Of a stretch of 61,257 nt of DNA, positions 26,029-34,938 are shown one piece after another (the first letter of the stretch is position 1; every line of letters begins with the position of its first letter). The position numbers and the translations under genes are program-made. The notes under the pieces were generated by a model that was given only the letters and a program-made list of their open reading frames with translations, searched no databases and was not told where the DNA came from. This DNA comes from Lachnospiraceae bacterium (GTDB lineage Bacteria; Bacillota; Clostridia; Lachnospirales; Lachnospiraceae), in the NCBI GenBank assembly GCA_014803415.1, contig JAAVBZ010000028.1, forward strand, positions 17,278 through 78,534, written 5' to 3'.

Positions 26029-26628
26029 TTAATAAATACTAATTTCGTCAATAAGCAATTTGAAAATGACAAGAAACATTTCTGTTTCATCAAAAAATTT
26101 TTGTTTTAGCGAAGGGTATTTGTTTATCATTTCGTCCCTAATCATAATGGAATTTTCAACTTCTGCTTTTCCATTAACTCTTATCCATTTGCGTGTACTC
26201 ATATTATAGCTTGCTATTTCAATCTGTGGATTTCCGACTAAATCAGAATAAACATTTTTCCGCTTATCCGTAGCAATGTATAGTGACTTTCCATTTGAAT
26301 AAATCATACCAAAAGGTCTTAATTTGGGCTGATTATTAAATGATGTTGCCAAAAAGAAATATCCGCACTCACGTATAAACTGATAGCAATTATCAATAGA
26401 TACATCCATTCTGTTTTCTTCATTTCCTTGAATATCTTCATTTAACAGAAAATCAATGCTGCATTCAAATAATTTGCTTAATTTAATAAGTTTGTCCGTT
26501 TCGGGAAAACTTATATCAGTTTCCCATCTTGAAACAGACTGACGGGACACATTTATTATTTCAGACAATTTTTCTTGTGTGATACCTTTTTTTTCACGTA
26601 GCAACGCTAATTTTTCACCTGTTGTCAT
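26029..26628 (-). CDS. XRE-family HTH regulator fused to a PPOX-fold domain
   Basis: 199 residues. Residues 1-62 are an XRE helix-turn-helix (KLALLREKKGITQEKLSEI, VSRQSVSRWETD). Residues ~75-199 are a PPOX-like split barrel (CGYFFLATSFNNQPKLRPFG, KNVYSDLVGNPQIEIASYN). The combination suggests a regulator that senses a flavin or redox ligand and controls the adjacent PPOX and HD genes, but this is inference. Start ATG at 26628 with AGGTGAG upstream; TATAAT lies just before it. Confidence 0.85.
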   Translation of the reverse strand: MTTGEKLALLREKKGITQEKLSEIINVSRQSVSRWETDISFPETDKLIKLSKLFECSIDFLLNEDIQGNEENRMDVSIDNCYQFIRECGYFFLATSFNNQPKLRPFGMIYSNGKSLYIATDKRKNVYSDLVGNPQIEIASYNMSTRKWIRVNGKAEVENSIMIRDEMINKYPSLKQKFFDETEMFLVIFKLLIDEISIY

Positions 26629-26833
26629 TTTCTCACCTATTATATCTTTTTATTAACAATATGTATAGCAAGTTAGGATTGCTGAATGTAAACTTTTGAG
26701 TGCTTTTCAACACATTTGCCGAATTATTTAATGCCGACATTTTACCACACATTCTCATACAATTCTATCAAAATTCAGTTAATCTGCGCCGCTGCATCGT
26801 TTTCTACTTGAATCTGTAAACATGGCACAAGAA

Positions 26834-26866
26834 AAGCACTTAGATTGATCAGATACCTAAGTGCTT
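26834..26866 (-). terminator. Hairpin after the Rpn-GNAT gene
   Basis: Perfect 10-bp arms AAGCACTTAG/CTAAGTGCTT with a 13-base loop, followed on the minus strand by TTCTTG. It is a weak terminator candidate for the gene ending at 26975. The rest of the gap 26629-26974 holds the XRE promoter region and nothing else I can identify. Confidence 0.5.
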
Positions 26867-26974
26867 AATATATCGCCCGACAAACTGGAAGTATTCATAT
26901 GAGCTGCCATCTGCTAACCACTCATGTAAATCAGTTTCTACCCGTCTATCTCTATGGGTTCAGAAACCGGATTG

Positions 26975-28456
26975 CTACTCAAGATGCAATGTATAATACG
27001 ATGCTTCAAATATCTCACTTGCATCATATCTTGAATACTGTCCATAGTGTTCGAATTGAAATCCACATTTTTTTAATACATTTCCGGATGCTTTATTTGC
27101 ATTTGCATGACGTGCAAAAAAATCCCGTACACCAATATTTTGATAAGCCCATTTAATTAATGCTTTAGCAGCTTCAGTTGCATATCCCATTCCCCAATAA
27201 TGTCTATTTAGGTTATATCCCAATTCATAGGAATCATATTCTTCTTTGTGTGTTATGGAACCTGCACCTATTACTTTTCCAGAATCTTTCAGGCAAAAGC
27301 AAAATTCGTTTTTATCTCCCAAAGAACTTATCCATTCCTCAGTTTGCTGAACACTTTTATGCAAAGGGTACGGCATATATTTGTTTACAATTGGATCTCC
27401 TGCCCATTGGAATACATCATTTGCGTCATCCTGTGTTAATGGTCTTAATAGCAAGCGTTCAGTTTCTATATTCCGCATGTTCTTTATCTGATTTAATTCT
27501 CTTCCCTCTCCATATTTTTCAAAACGTTCTTCTGCCTGCTCCTGCGTCAGCTGAAATTTCTCCTTTAATTTTATAAGTATTCTTTCTTTCGGTATTCCTT
27601 CTTCCAGATTATCCAAAATCAAAATCTGGATACCTTTTTCTATTCCCCGTTGAATTCCTCTTTCTTCAATCGCATCTCCCAGACCGCCCATCTTTTTCAT
27701 ATCTCCTTCCATTTCCCTGGTGGGTTTCATTCCATAATCATCATTCAATATCTGTACTTTTTCTTCTGCTGTCAGTTCTTCCGAAAATACTGTTCCCAAA
27801 AGTCCATGTAACGGTGTTCCTTTCTTTTGAAAACTTTTTTCATCAAGTCCGATCATAATCACTGACAATAAATCGTATCTTGCTCTGCCATTGAAGTCAC
27901 CTGCTATCTTCTTTTGCCCGATCCGATATTCTGTAATGGTATCCGCCGCGTATTGCGGTGAATCCAGACACAGCCATATGGAATAAACCTTTTTGATATC
28001 ATCGTAATTGTCTGCCGTAAACTCTGTGTCAAGCTGCGCTGACAGCATTCTCGCACAGTAAAAGACCGCTCTTGTTACCAGATCATACCCCGGATAATAA
28101 TCCCTTTGAATTTCAATATTCAGGATCAGTTTGATCTTCTCTCCTTTAGGCGTTATTACATAAAACCGGATATCATAAGTAACCTCTCCTTCATTCGGTA
28201 CCTTGTCCACCGTGGACATTCCTGTAATTGCTTCTGTTTTCTTTTTTCCCGGATAAACCGGCACCTCTGCTACTTCTACTCCTTCGATCGCAGCCGCTAT
28301 CTCATCGCGGTTACAATCTTTTAGTTCTTCTACCGTATACTGTGCGATCCATGACAGGATTCCCTTGTCAGATACGATCTTTTTGGCTTCACTGTCATAC
28401 TGCGCCTTTTTATCAGCAGTTTCGACAGCTTCTGTCAGATATGTTTTTGCCTTCAT
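26975..28456 (-). CDS. Rpn/PD-(D/E)XK nuclease-family protein fused in frame to a GNAT acetyltransferase
   Basis: About 493 residues. The N-terminal ~325 match the Rpn/PDDEXK_2 transposase-nuclease-like family: MKAKTYL start, core residues D95 and E115-x-Q117 (YDIRFYV...NIEIQRD), and the typical tail RGIQRGIEKGIQILILDNLEE...LTQEQAEERFEKYGEG. From about 327 (ATG at 27478) it continues without a stop into a complete RimJ/RimL-type GNAT domain (IETERLLLRPL...HYWGMGYATEAAKALI). The GNAT start lacks its own ribosome site. ATG at 28456 with TGAGG upstream is preferred over the GTG at 28486. The fusion probably results from insertion of cargo at the Rpn 3' end. Confidence 0.82.
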   Translation of the reverse strand: MKAKTYLTEAVETADKKAQYDSEAKKIVSDKGILSWIAQYTVEELKDCNRDEIAAAIEGVEVAEVPVYPGKKKTEAITGMSTVDKVPNEGEVTYDIRFYVITPKGEKIKLILNIEIQRDYYPGYDLVTRAVFYCARMLSAQLDTEFTADNYDDIKKVYSIWLCLDSPQYAADTITEYRIGQKKIAGDFNGRARYDLLSVIMIGLDEKSFQKKGTPLHGLLGTVFSEELTAEEKVQILNDDYGMKPTREMEGDMKKMGGLGDAIEERGIQRGIEKGIQILILDNLEEGIPKERILIKLKEKFQLTQEQAEERFEKYGEGRELNQIKNMRNIETERLLLRPLTQDDANDVFQWAGDPIVNKYMPYPLHKSVQQTEEWISSLGDKNEFCFCLKDSGKVIGAGSITHKEEYDSYELGYNLNRHYWGMGYATEAAKALIKWAYQNIGVRDFFARHANANKASGNVLKKCGFQFEHYGQYSRYDASEIFEASYYTLHLE

Positions 28457-28540
28457 CTGTTCCTCACTTTCCTTAGTCTTGAACACCCCATACTGCCACG
28501 CTTCGCGAGCCAGCTTATTGGACAGGAAAAGTGCTAAGAA

Positions 28541-28668
28541 GGCCTGATTTCATTATAGTCTGAATCATGCTTTTTTACAACAGATTCCCTGTTATCCTAT
28601 GTTTGTTTCAGGTTGAATGCTTCGGCGATTTGCCGTCTCGAATGCCCTCAGGCATTGATATTCAATCA
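28541..28668 (-). repeat. Dispersed promoter-bearing repeat, copy R1
   Basis: Related copies lie at 37267-37411 and 53249-53392. On the minus strand it contains two hairpins (AATGCC-TGAG-GGCATT, 28641-28656; CGGC-N5-GCCG, 28623-28635), then TTGTAA (28575-28580), a 17-base spacer and TATAAT (28552-28557). It drives the Rpn-GNAT gene. The remainder of 28487-28883 is AT-rich and non-coding. Confidence 0.7.
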
Positions 28669-28883
28669 GTTCTGCAGGAGCCAGAATGCTCCTGATATGC
28701 TAACTATAACACAGTGGGGATGAGGAAACAAATTAAATAAATATAAACTCAACTAAAAATAGGCAAATGCGCCAAAAATATCCTCAAACAGCCTATCTTT
28801 AGATAAAGATGTTTTTATAGTACGTTTATAATAAAACAACATAATTCCAATCTCCCGACTTATTTTAAATAACTCTCTAAAAA

Positions 28884-29507
28884 TTAATCCGTGCTGCAAT
28901 AATACCAGTCTTCTAAATATTGATCCTGTAAAATGAGATTGCCTTGTGAATAATCATTGAAAATATTATCAGCCAAATAAACAAATCCCGCTGAACTCTC
29001 CAATAATCCTGTAAATGTACAAAAATATACACCCATTTGTGAACCATACTCAATAATATGTACGCATCCGCCTCTTGCCATTTCTTCGTTTTTTAACTGC
29101 TCAGGCAGTGTGACCGTTCCATTTTCATCCGGTATCAATTCTCCCTGCATGATCAGTTCCACAATCTCTCCACGTTCTTTTTTATAATTTTCAAAATTAT
29201 ACTCTCGCAATTTTATTTCATTGCAACATACGCTTGTTACTGCGAAAAGAATAGTCACTATCAGAAACGGTATGCAAAAATATATTTTGTGCGCGTGCCA
29301 TAGTTTATCAATAAAATACATAAATGAAATCAGACCTGAAATTACAACTATAAATAAGAGCACCATAGCAAAAACAGGATACAAAAATACCGTCATACTT
29401 TCTTCCAGATTCCACTTTTCCATTTTACAATACAGATAAATACAGCCAATGACACTCGCTTGTATTATCATAATGAAAAATATTATTTTTTCCCTTACCC
29501 TGTTCAT
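28884..29507 (-). CDS. Uncharacterised membrane protein, candidate immunity-type
   Basis: 207 residues with about three or four hydrophobic segments in the first ~105, then a soluble C-terminal domain. That domain contains GSQMGVYFCTFTGLLESSAG and ends in YLEDWYYCSTD. The end resembles the IxDNWYYY end of the proteins at 35082 and 52495, so the three may share a soluble domain. No enzyme motif. ATG at 29507 has GGAGGGAAG upstream. Function unknown; the immunity idea rests on neighbourhood. Confidence 0.6.
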   Translation of the reverse strand: MNRVREKIIFFIMIIQASVIGCIYLYCKMEKWNLEESMTVFLYPVFAMVLLFIVVISGLISFMYFIDKLWHAHKIYFCIPFLIVTILFAVTSVCCNEIKLREYNFENYKKERGEIVELIMQGELIPDENGTVTLPEQLKNEEMARGGCVHIIEYGSQMGVYFCTFTGLLESSAGFVYLADNIFNDYSQGNLILQDQYLEDWYYCSTD

Positions 29508-29561
29508 GGCTTCCCTCCCCGTATATTCAAATGTTTCTAATATCCTCTGACATAATATGTA

Positions 29562-30008
29562 CTATAAAAATTCACAAAACTCTTTGATCGTATTAATGAT
29601 ATCAGCATCATTTCCTACATAATAAAATACAAAATGTTGTGATATATAACATTTGTTCTTCGCTCTTTCATCCAGCTCCGCTAAATATCCATCAATTTCA
29701 TCACTGTCGTCGTAATAATACAGCATCACGACCTCCGGACCAATCTCAAAGCACTTCCACCAACCGTACATAAACGGACCTTCATGTTCTCTTCCATCAG
29801 TATGTGCCCCAATGATCTCTATCTCATATCCCTTTTTTTCAAAAAATGCTTCTACTCTATCTGTTTCATCTTGTATTTGTTCTTTTACTATAGTACTACG
29901 ACCTAGAATATGCCCCAATCTAAATGCTACCATAATAGCAAATATCATAAAGACCAAAACTGCGATTATAAGAATTACGGTTAAAATTATTTTTGTATAT
30001 TTTTTCAA
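29562..30008 (-). CDS. Uncharacterised single-pass membrane protein
   Basis: 148 residues: an N-terminal membrane helix (about 5-30), then a soluble acidic domain with YGWWKCFEIGPEVVMLYYYDD. A TTG at 30008 with AAGGAG upstream is the likely start; an ATG at 30047 has no ribosome site. No family recognised. It is part of the AT-rich array of small anchored proteins and lies 55 bases from the next gene. Confidence 0.55.
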   Translation of the reverse strand: MKKYTKIILTVILIIAVLVFMIFAIMVAFRLGHILGRSTIVKEQIQDETDRVEAFFEKKGYEIEIIGAHTDGREHEGPFMYGWWKCFEIGPEVVMLYYYDDSDEIDGYLAELDERAKNKCYISQHFVFYYVGNDADIINTIKEFCEFL

Positions 30009-30105
30009 AACTAATCTCCTTCCAACACCCAATCTGCTGCCAAGCAAATTATGATAAGGTTTTCACTGATTCAAGAAGACTTTTCATTTATCTTTTGCTT
30101 TTCCT

Positions 30106-31119
30106 TCAAACGGCTTCTTTGCTTAATAAAAACCAACCCTGTTGTATTTTAATAATTATTTTTTCTTCATTCACTACCACTATTTCACCATCTAAAAGAG
30201 ATGTATTTAGATCATCGGAAAAATTCATTGTAAAAACCTGAATTTTTTTGTTTGAGATTCCAAGTTCATCATGTATTCCTTTACTTTCCTCATAATCTAC
30301 AGTTCTTAAAATATTTGATTCAACATCGGTAATCTTATGGCTTTCTAACAGGTACTGATCATCAAAAAGGGATATTTCTTTTTCACTAATGTTTAATACA
30401 TTATCATAATAATTTTTAGGGTAAAAATCTATATCATCTCTTTCCTCCCATCCTTCTAATTCTGGGAAAAAATATTCAATATGTACTTTACAAAACTCAA
30501 ATTGCTCGCGATTTCCAATCCATCCATCTTCATAAGAAACCAGTCTATCCACTTTCCAACTCCCTGCCAGATCATGAGCTTTTAAATTTGTTTTTGCTTT
30601 TACATAAGGTTCAGCAAAATACCAGCCATCTAAAAATTCCGTTAATATCCTTCCATCCTGACAAACTATATATCGCTCACTTGGTATATCCCATTTCAAC
30701 AGCTTTTCATCTTCATACACAGAAACAAATTCCGACCACAAAACATCCAACATCGGATCATCATACATTTCTTTCAGATTATCAAGAATGTACACATTTG
30801 CTCCCAGATGATCTGTCCTTCTTACATACTGATATTCATAACTCTTCTCATCCATATTATATGGCCACATTTCAATACTTTTCTTAATAGTTCTGGTTTT
30901 CGGATCTATTGTAAAGCTTCTTCCTAAATAGATATCCTCAAACCAATAAATTACTCCCACCGTATATTCTGCCGCTAACTCTGTTATCTTCCACCGTCCC
31001 TTTATACCATAAATTAGTAATTCTCCATTATGATATAAGCCACAATAAAGAATCCCTGTCATACTAATTAATAGTAACAAGATACTAAATAGTCTTTTTC
31101 TTGTATCTATTTTGAACAA
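30106..31119 (-). CDS. Membrane-anchored protein with two GxW...WF modules
   Basis: 337 residues: an N-terminal membrane helix (10-29) and two lipocalin-like repeats. Each opens with GxWK (G41-W43 in KGRWKITEL; G186-W188 in AGSWKVDRL) and closes with GWF/GWY (LDGWYFAE; QQGWFLLSK). The same layout, with three modules, occurs in the protein at 32454. Likely extracytoplasmic. The start is a TTG at 31119 with GGGGGAG upstream. No enzymatic residues; ligand unknown. Confidence 0.65.
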   Translation of the reverse strand: MFKIDTRKRLFSILLLLISMTGILYCGLYHNGELLIYGIKGRWKITELAAEYTVGVIYWFEDIYLGRSFTIDPKTRTIKKSIEMWPYNMDEKSYEYQYVRRTDHLGANVYILDNLKEMYDDPMLDVLWSEFVSVYEDEKLLKWDIPSERYIVCQDGRILTEFLDGWYFAEPYVKAKTNLKAHDLAGSWKVDRLVSYEDGWIGNREQFEFCKVHIEYFFPELEGWEERDDIDFYPKNYYDNVLNISEKEISLFDDQYLLESHKITDVESNILRTVDYEESKGIHDELGISNKKIQVFTMNFSDDLNTSLLDGEIVVVNEEKIIIKIQQGWFLLSKEAV

Positions 31120-31273
31120 TATTTCTCCCCCTCGTCAAACTGTTATGCATAGGTATATAGTTCTATCAGTAAATCCTTATTATCAAAAATGGTCTCTCCT
31201 AATTACAGGATATTTATAGCCTGCAAAAATAGGCAAAACTGTATGAGTTAATGTTTTTTAATAAATTCAGTGA

Positions 31274-31795
31274 CTATTCGGCAAAAGGAAAACTCTTTTT
31301 AAATATATATTTTCTTAACTCTCGATCCCTGCCCTGATATTTATCAATCCCTTTAAAAACCAATTTGAAATGATTCTTTTCCAAAACTTTATGCGAAGCA
31401 ATATTTTCTTCCAAAGCTATACCGTATATTTTATCAATTTGAAACATTTCTAATATCACTGGCAAAAATATTTTTACTGCTTCTGTAGCAAATCCATTGC
31501 CTGTATACTTTTGGGCTATATGGTATCCAATCTCAAAATCTTCTCCCAATGGACATGCCTGGACGTATCCAATATTTGCATTATCATTTGTAATAATTGG
31601 GTATACGAAGGGTCCTGTTGAAGTAGAATATGATCCAATCAACCATTTTAAAGTTTTTTCTGCATCTTCCAGAGTTTCGCATACCTCATCTGGCACGAAA
31701 CGTCTGTTGTTGTCATCTACAGAATTTTTCTGATAATCATTACACATATCCATAGTCAAATCTGTTATAATAAATCTTTCTGATTTTATATACAT
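31274..31795 (-). CDS. GNAT-family N-acetyltransferase
   Basis: 173 residues, RimJ/RimL-like: KSERFIITDLT start, the acetyl-CoA binding stretch HIAQKYTGNGFATEAVKIFL and a C-terminal HKVLEKNHFKLVFKG. Substrate unknown. ATG at 31795 is preceded by GGAGGAG. It is flanked by ~150-200 bp AT-rich gaps and sits within the array of small anchored proteins, to which it has no obvious functional tie. The gap 31120-31273 shows nothing identifiable. Confidence 0.85.
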   Translation of the reverse strand: MYIKSERFIITDLTMDMCNDYQKNSVDDNNRRFVPDEVCETLEDAEKTLKWLIGSYSTSTGPFVYPIITNDNANIGYVQACPLGEDFEIGYHIAQKYTGNGFATEAVKIFLPVILEMFQIDKIYGIALEENIASHKVLEKNHFKLVFKGIDKYQGRDRELRKYIFKKSFPFAE

Positions 31796-31935
31796 GACTT
31801 TACTCCTCCAATTTTGATTCCGCAGATTATCTATTTTAGTATAGTCTTAATTTCCATTAATTTTATATTAAGTAATGATTTTTCACTCTCGTCTTAATAA
31901 ACTATCCTTCATAACTTCTACACTGTATTCATTAT

Positions 31936-31998
31936 GTTGTTATACCTTGGTAGTAATACCAATTATCCATTATCTTTTCTGTTTCATATTTATAAACG
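31936..31998 (-). pseudogene. 3' fragment of a gene paralogous to the one at 52495
   Basis: Read on the minus strand it encodes YKYETEKIMDNWYYYQ and a few more residues before a stop. This nearly matches the end of the 52495 protein (FKYETEKIIDNWYYYQ), and the DNA is nearly identical across about 45 bases. No start or 5' part remains; it is joined directly to the stop codon of the gene at 32002. The rest of 31796-32001 is AT-rich without a gene. Confidence 0.65.
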
Positions 31999-32001
31999 AT
32001 C

Positions 32002-32421
32002 TTATGAACATAACATTTTTATAAAGCCTACTAATAACAATTGTATTAAAAAATAAATATCAAAAATCATGAAAATCAATAATATCATATTAGATGATTT
32101 CCAATCCTCTTCTTCAAAATAGACTTCATAAGAATCAGGTATTACAACAATTTGTATAGATTTCTCATATTCATATTTTTTTGCAAACTTTCCACTTGTC
32201 ATGAGTATTTTATCCTTTTTCTCTCCGTCTATTTCATAATCAACTTTTACTGCATAACGCGTCGGCCTTCCAGGAATACTTTTCCAAGAAATAATCTTTG
32301 CAGAAATTACTTTTCCAAATTCTATTTTCCTTTTTAATTTGTTTTTATTTCTTCTAATCAATAATAGAAAAACAATACAAATAAATGAAACTACAACAAT
32401 AACAGTTATATATAGTATCAT
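32002..32421 (-). CDS. Two-helix membrane protein, DUF3592-like (paralogue of 35643)
   Basis: 139 residues: an N-terminal helix, a beta-rich central domain (KVISAKIISWKSIPGRPTRY...VDYEIDGEKK...VVIPDSYEVYFEEEDW) and a C-terminal helix. Very similar to the 35643 protein. ATG at 32421 is chosen because both genes share the sequence AGTGGGTGTGATWAA directly before it, although the match to a ribosome site is weak. No known function; the DUF3592 comparison is by layout. Confidence 0.6.
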   Translation of the reverse strand: MILYITVIVVVSFICIVFLLLIRRNKNKLKRKIEFGKVISAKIISWKSIPGRPTRYAVKVDYEIDGEKKDKILMTSGKFAKKYEYEKSIQIVVIPDSYEVYFEEEDWKSSNMILLIFMIFDIYFLIQLLLVGFIKMLCS

Positions 32422-32453
32422 TTTATCACACCCACTTTCATATATGGTCAATC

Positions 32454-33773
32454 CTATTCGATCTTCTCCAATCTAAACCATAATCCGTTTCTGCCTCTTA
32501 ACATTGTACTATGATCTAAAATAATATAAATTTCTTCTGCTTGTCCAACTTTCCGGGAGGCTATGTGCAACATATCAGTATCGTTAAATGTTTCTATTAC
32601 ATTTTGAGGTACATTATATTTTTCTTTAAAGTCTTTTGCTTGGATACTATCTGTTTTCCATTCTGAAACACTGACTACATAAGCATCAGCATCCAACATT
32701 ACACTATTTCCATACCAATATAATGGACTGCTGTAATTGTTAGCCTCCATTTCCGGATCCACATCTCCTATTGCCATCAACAAAGTGGGTTTCCACTCTC
32801 CGTTTAAAATACTTTCATCATAAACAGCAGGTTCAACATAATCTTTAATGCGCTTTAGACAAAACCACTGTTCTCCAATCTGTGCAATGATCTCATTATC
32901 GTTTATGGGAATTACTTCTATAACACGATCATCTGGTAACTTTACATGAAATATATAGATTTCTTTATTTTCAATACCTAATCCTTCACTAATACCATTT
33001 ATGTTTTCATAATCCTCTCTATCAACAGCCTCTTTTTGATAGGATACTTTATATTCACTGTCGGCGCACTTTAGTATATCATCAGCAAACTGATAAACTT
33101 TTCCATAGTTTTCTATAAAGTCAATACCTTCTTTTTCCCCTCTCCCTCTGGATATCAGTCCTTCAACCAACCATTTTCCTTGCAGATTTCCCGTTTTTAT
33201 CTGATTTTTATACCTTTCCAAAATATAACTTCCATAGTTAAATTTCTTAACCAGAATATCTTTATTACTTTCTTTATAAGGAAAAACTGTCATCGCAGGT
33301 GCATAAAAAGGATCTTCTTCCTTTGCACCTCCTTTATATGCATAGAAAGTATATTCTGAAATAATAGTGTCTGCAATTCCAGCTTTATCTAAGACAATAT
33401 TATTATTAAATTGAAAATCCACCAACGTCTCCCAGCCAGACACATCATATTTTTTCTCTTCATATTGTAAGACATCTATATCATAACAGACTTGTTTCTC
33501 CAATACTGCCGTATCATACGACTTGCTGTCTTTAATCTTATCTTCAGAAATGGAAAAAGAACGCCCTATCTCATTTCCCAAAGGCAGCTCCCCGTAGCCG
33601 CCTTTGGCCTGGTAAATAACCCGTGTCACTTTCCAATTTCCATATACATCATTTATACCAAATGAATCTTTATCACTATGATGACTTATTAATATGTAAA
33701 TAAATAATAGGAAAATGATCAGCAAAACCGGAAGAACAATTTTTAAACATTTATATTTTTTTATTGTATGCAT
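32454..33773 (-). CDS. Membrane-anchored protein with three GxW...WF modules
   Basis: 439 residues: a membrane helix (11-30), then three repeats opening G45-W47 (YGNWKV), G199-W201 (QGKWLV) and G325-W327 (NGEWKP). The later ones close with EQWFCLKRI and GLWFRLEKIE. Related to the two-module protein at 30106. ATG at 33773 has GAGGAG eight bases upstream; an earlier in-frame start at 33878 would overlap the RDD gene. Probably extracytoplasmic; function unknown. Confidence 0.65.
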   Translation of the reverse strand: MHTIKKYKCLKIVLPVLLIIFLLFIYILISHHSDKDSFGINDVYGNWKVTRVIYQAKGGYGELPLGNEIGRSFSISEDKIKDSKSYDTAVLEKQVCYDIDVLQYEEKKYDVSGWETLVDFQFNNNIVLDKAGIADTIISEYTFYAYKGGAKEEDPFYAPAMTVFPYKESNKDILVKKFNYGSYILERYKNQIKTGNLQGKWLVEGLISRGRGEKEGIDFIENYGKVYQFADDILKCADSEYKVSYQKEAVDREDYENINGISEGLGIENKEIYIFHVKLPDDRVIEVIPINDNEIIAQIGEQWFCLKRIKDYVEPAVYDESILNGEWKPTLLMAIGDVDPEMEANNYSSPLYWYGNSVMLDADAYVVSVSEWKTDSIQAKDFKEKYNVPQNVIETFNDTDMLHIASRKVGQAEEIYIILDHSTMLRGRNGLWFRLEKIE

Positions 33774-33822
33774 AGTTCTATCTCCTCGCTTAGAAAATAC
33801 CAGTCCCGCTGCATTGTAGCAA

Positions 33823-34254
33823 TTATTTTTCTTCATTCTGCAAATCTTGTTTCTCATCCATTGAACAAATTCTATCATACGGCATTTTGTAAAGTTTTAT
33901 ATAATATAATGCTGTCAAAACATACAATATTGATGCAGCTGTCCTTAATAATGCGTGCTTTATTATCCAATTTTGATTTTTTTGTTTCTCTCCGACATAA
34001 ATTCTGCAGCCTGTTATCTTTTTCCCCAAGGTTAATCCCTGAAATAAGCTATCAAAGAAAACCGAATAAATAAAATTTGTCAATATGTATACTACAAAAA
34101 CCAATATAAAAACCATTAAATAAGAGCATTTTTCCCATTCTCTTCCCGATATGATCCTAAACATTTTCCAGCCGGAAATTATCATGCCGTAAACTATCAT
34201 ACTCAACTCATAGCTTATTATAAAATCTATTGCTGCTGCACCCAATCGTCTCAT
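33823..34254 (-). CDS. RDD-family membrane protein
   Basis: 143 residues with the RDD pattern: RRLGAAAIDFIISY at the start, GLTLGKKITGCRI in the middle and an Arg in the following helix (LLRTAAS). Three to four membrane helices. RDD proteins are poorly understood; some have been linked to ion exchange. ATG at 34254 has AGGGAG upstream. Neighbours on both sides are anchored unknown proteins, spaced by 18-50 bases, consistent with one transcript. Confidence 0.75.
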   Translation of the reverse strand: MRRLGAAAIDFIISYELSMIVYGMIISGWKMFRIISGREWEKCSYLMVFILVFVVYILTNFIYSVFFDSLFQGLTLGKKITGCRIYVGEKQKNQNWIIKHALLRTAASILYVLTALYYIKLYKMPYDRICSMDEKQDLQNEEK

Positions 34255-34272
34255 GCTGCTCTCCCTGCTAAA

Positions 34273-34938
34273 TCAACTAATAGTATTAAACATGTCAAAT
34301 GCCCATCTCCACTTTTTAAATGGTCCCCAAGGCTCAATTGTCGGCATCGGTTTGGGATATTTACCACTTTTCCGCTCCCAATATGACTCCGCATACAGTT
34401 TTAGTCTACTTACAATCTCCTGTCCCTGCCTTTGATATTTCGTCTCCATACGATATACCTTATAATAATAAACCATGTTTTTTTCTTCTTTGCGTCCGAA
34501 AACAAACTGTGGATATGAATAAGGCACCGAATCTTCCCATACGGGGTGATTTTTCATAATTCTAATTGCGGTAAGCGGCCTGTTCACACTCATAACCATA
34601 ATATAATCATCAAAATCTACTTGTTCATATATATCATTGCTCATACCGCATTCTCCATAGTTCATACGGTATTCATCTTCATTATCAGCAATATATGCCC
34701 AAAAATTATAGCCTACACTCCCATATATTGAGCTGCTTATCTCCACATTTTTTGATTCCTGAAAATTAAATGGTTCCTGTCCTATATATTCAAAGGGAAT
34801 ATCTGTTGCACCCATATACTCTCCTCCAATTACAAACATTACCATAAAAAAGAATATAGGCGCAATCCACGTCTGAATCAGTAATATAACAGCAACTATT
34901 TTGTATATAATCTGAAGCTTATTTTTATCCTTTATCAA
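34273..34938 (-). CDS. Uncharacterised membrane-anchored protein
   Basis: 221 residues: a hydrophobic segment at about 12-38 and a soluble domain ending in a Trp- and Pro-rich stretch (PTIEPWGPFKKWRWAFD). No family recognised. The start is a TTG at 34938, with AAGGAG nine bases upstream. It lies 18 bases before the RDD gene. Part of the AT-rich array. Confidence 0.55.
   Translation of the reverse strand: MIKDKNKLQIIYKIVAVILLIQTWIAPIFFFMVMFVIGGEYMGATDIPFEYIGQEPFNFQESKNVEISSSIYGSVGYNFWAYIADNEDEYRMNYGECGMSNDIYEQVDFDDYIMVMSVNRPLTAIRIMKNHPVWEDSVPYSYPQFVFGRKEEKNMVYYYKVYRMETKYQRQGQEIVSRLKLYAESYWERKSGKYPKPMPTIEPWGPFKKWRWAFDMFNTIS

Noticed and set aside
28690-28883. Possible CRISPR-like or tandem repeat in the AT-rich gap
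   Set aside because: No regularly spaced repeats; only a short ATCTTT-AGAT-AAAGAT palindrome.
33774-33878. Upstream start of the three-module protein
   Set aside because: It overlaps the RDD gene and has no ribosome site; the later ATG has GAGGAG and leads straight into the membrane helix.
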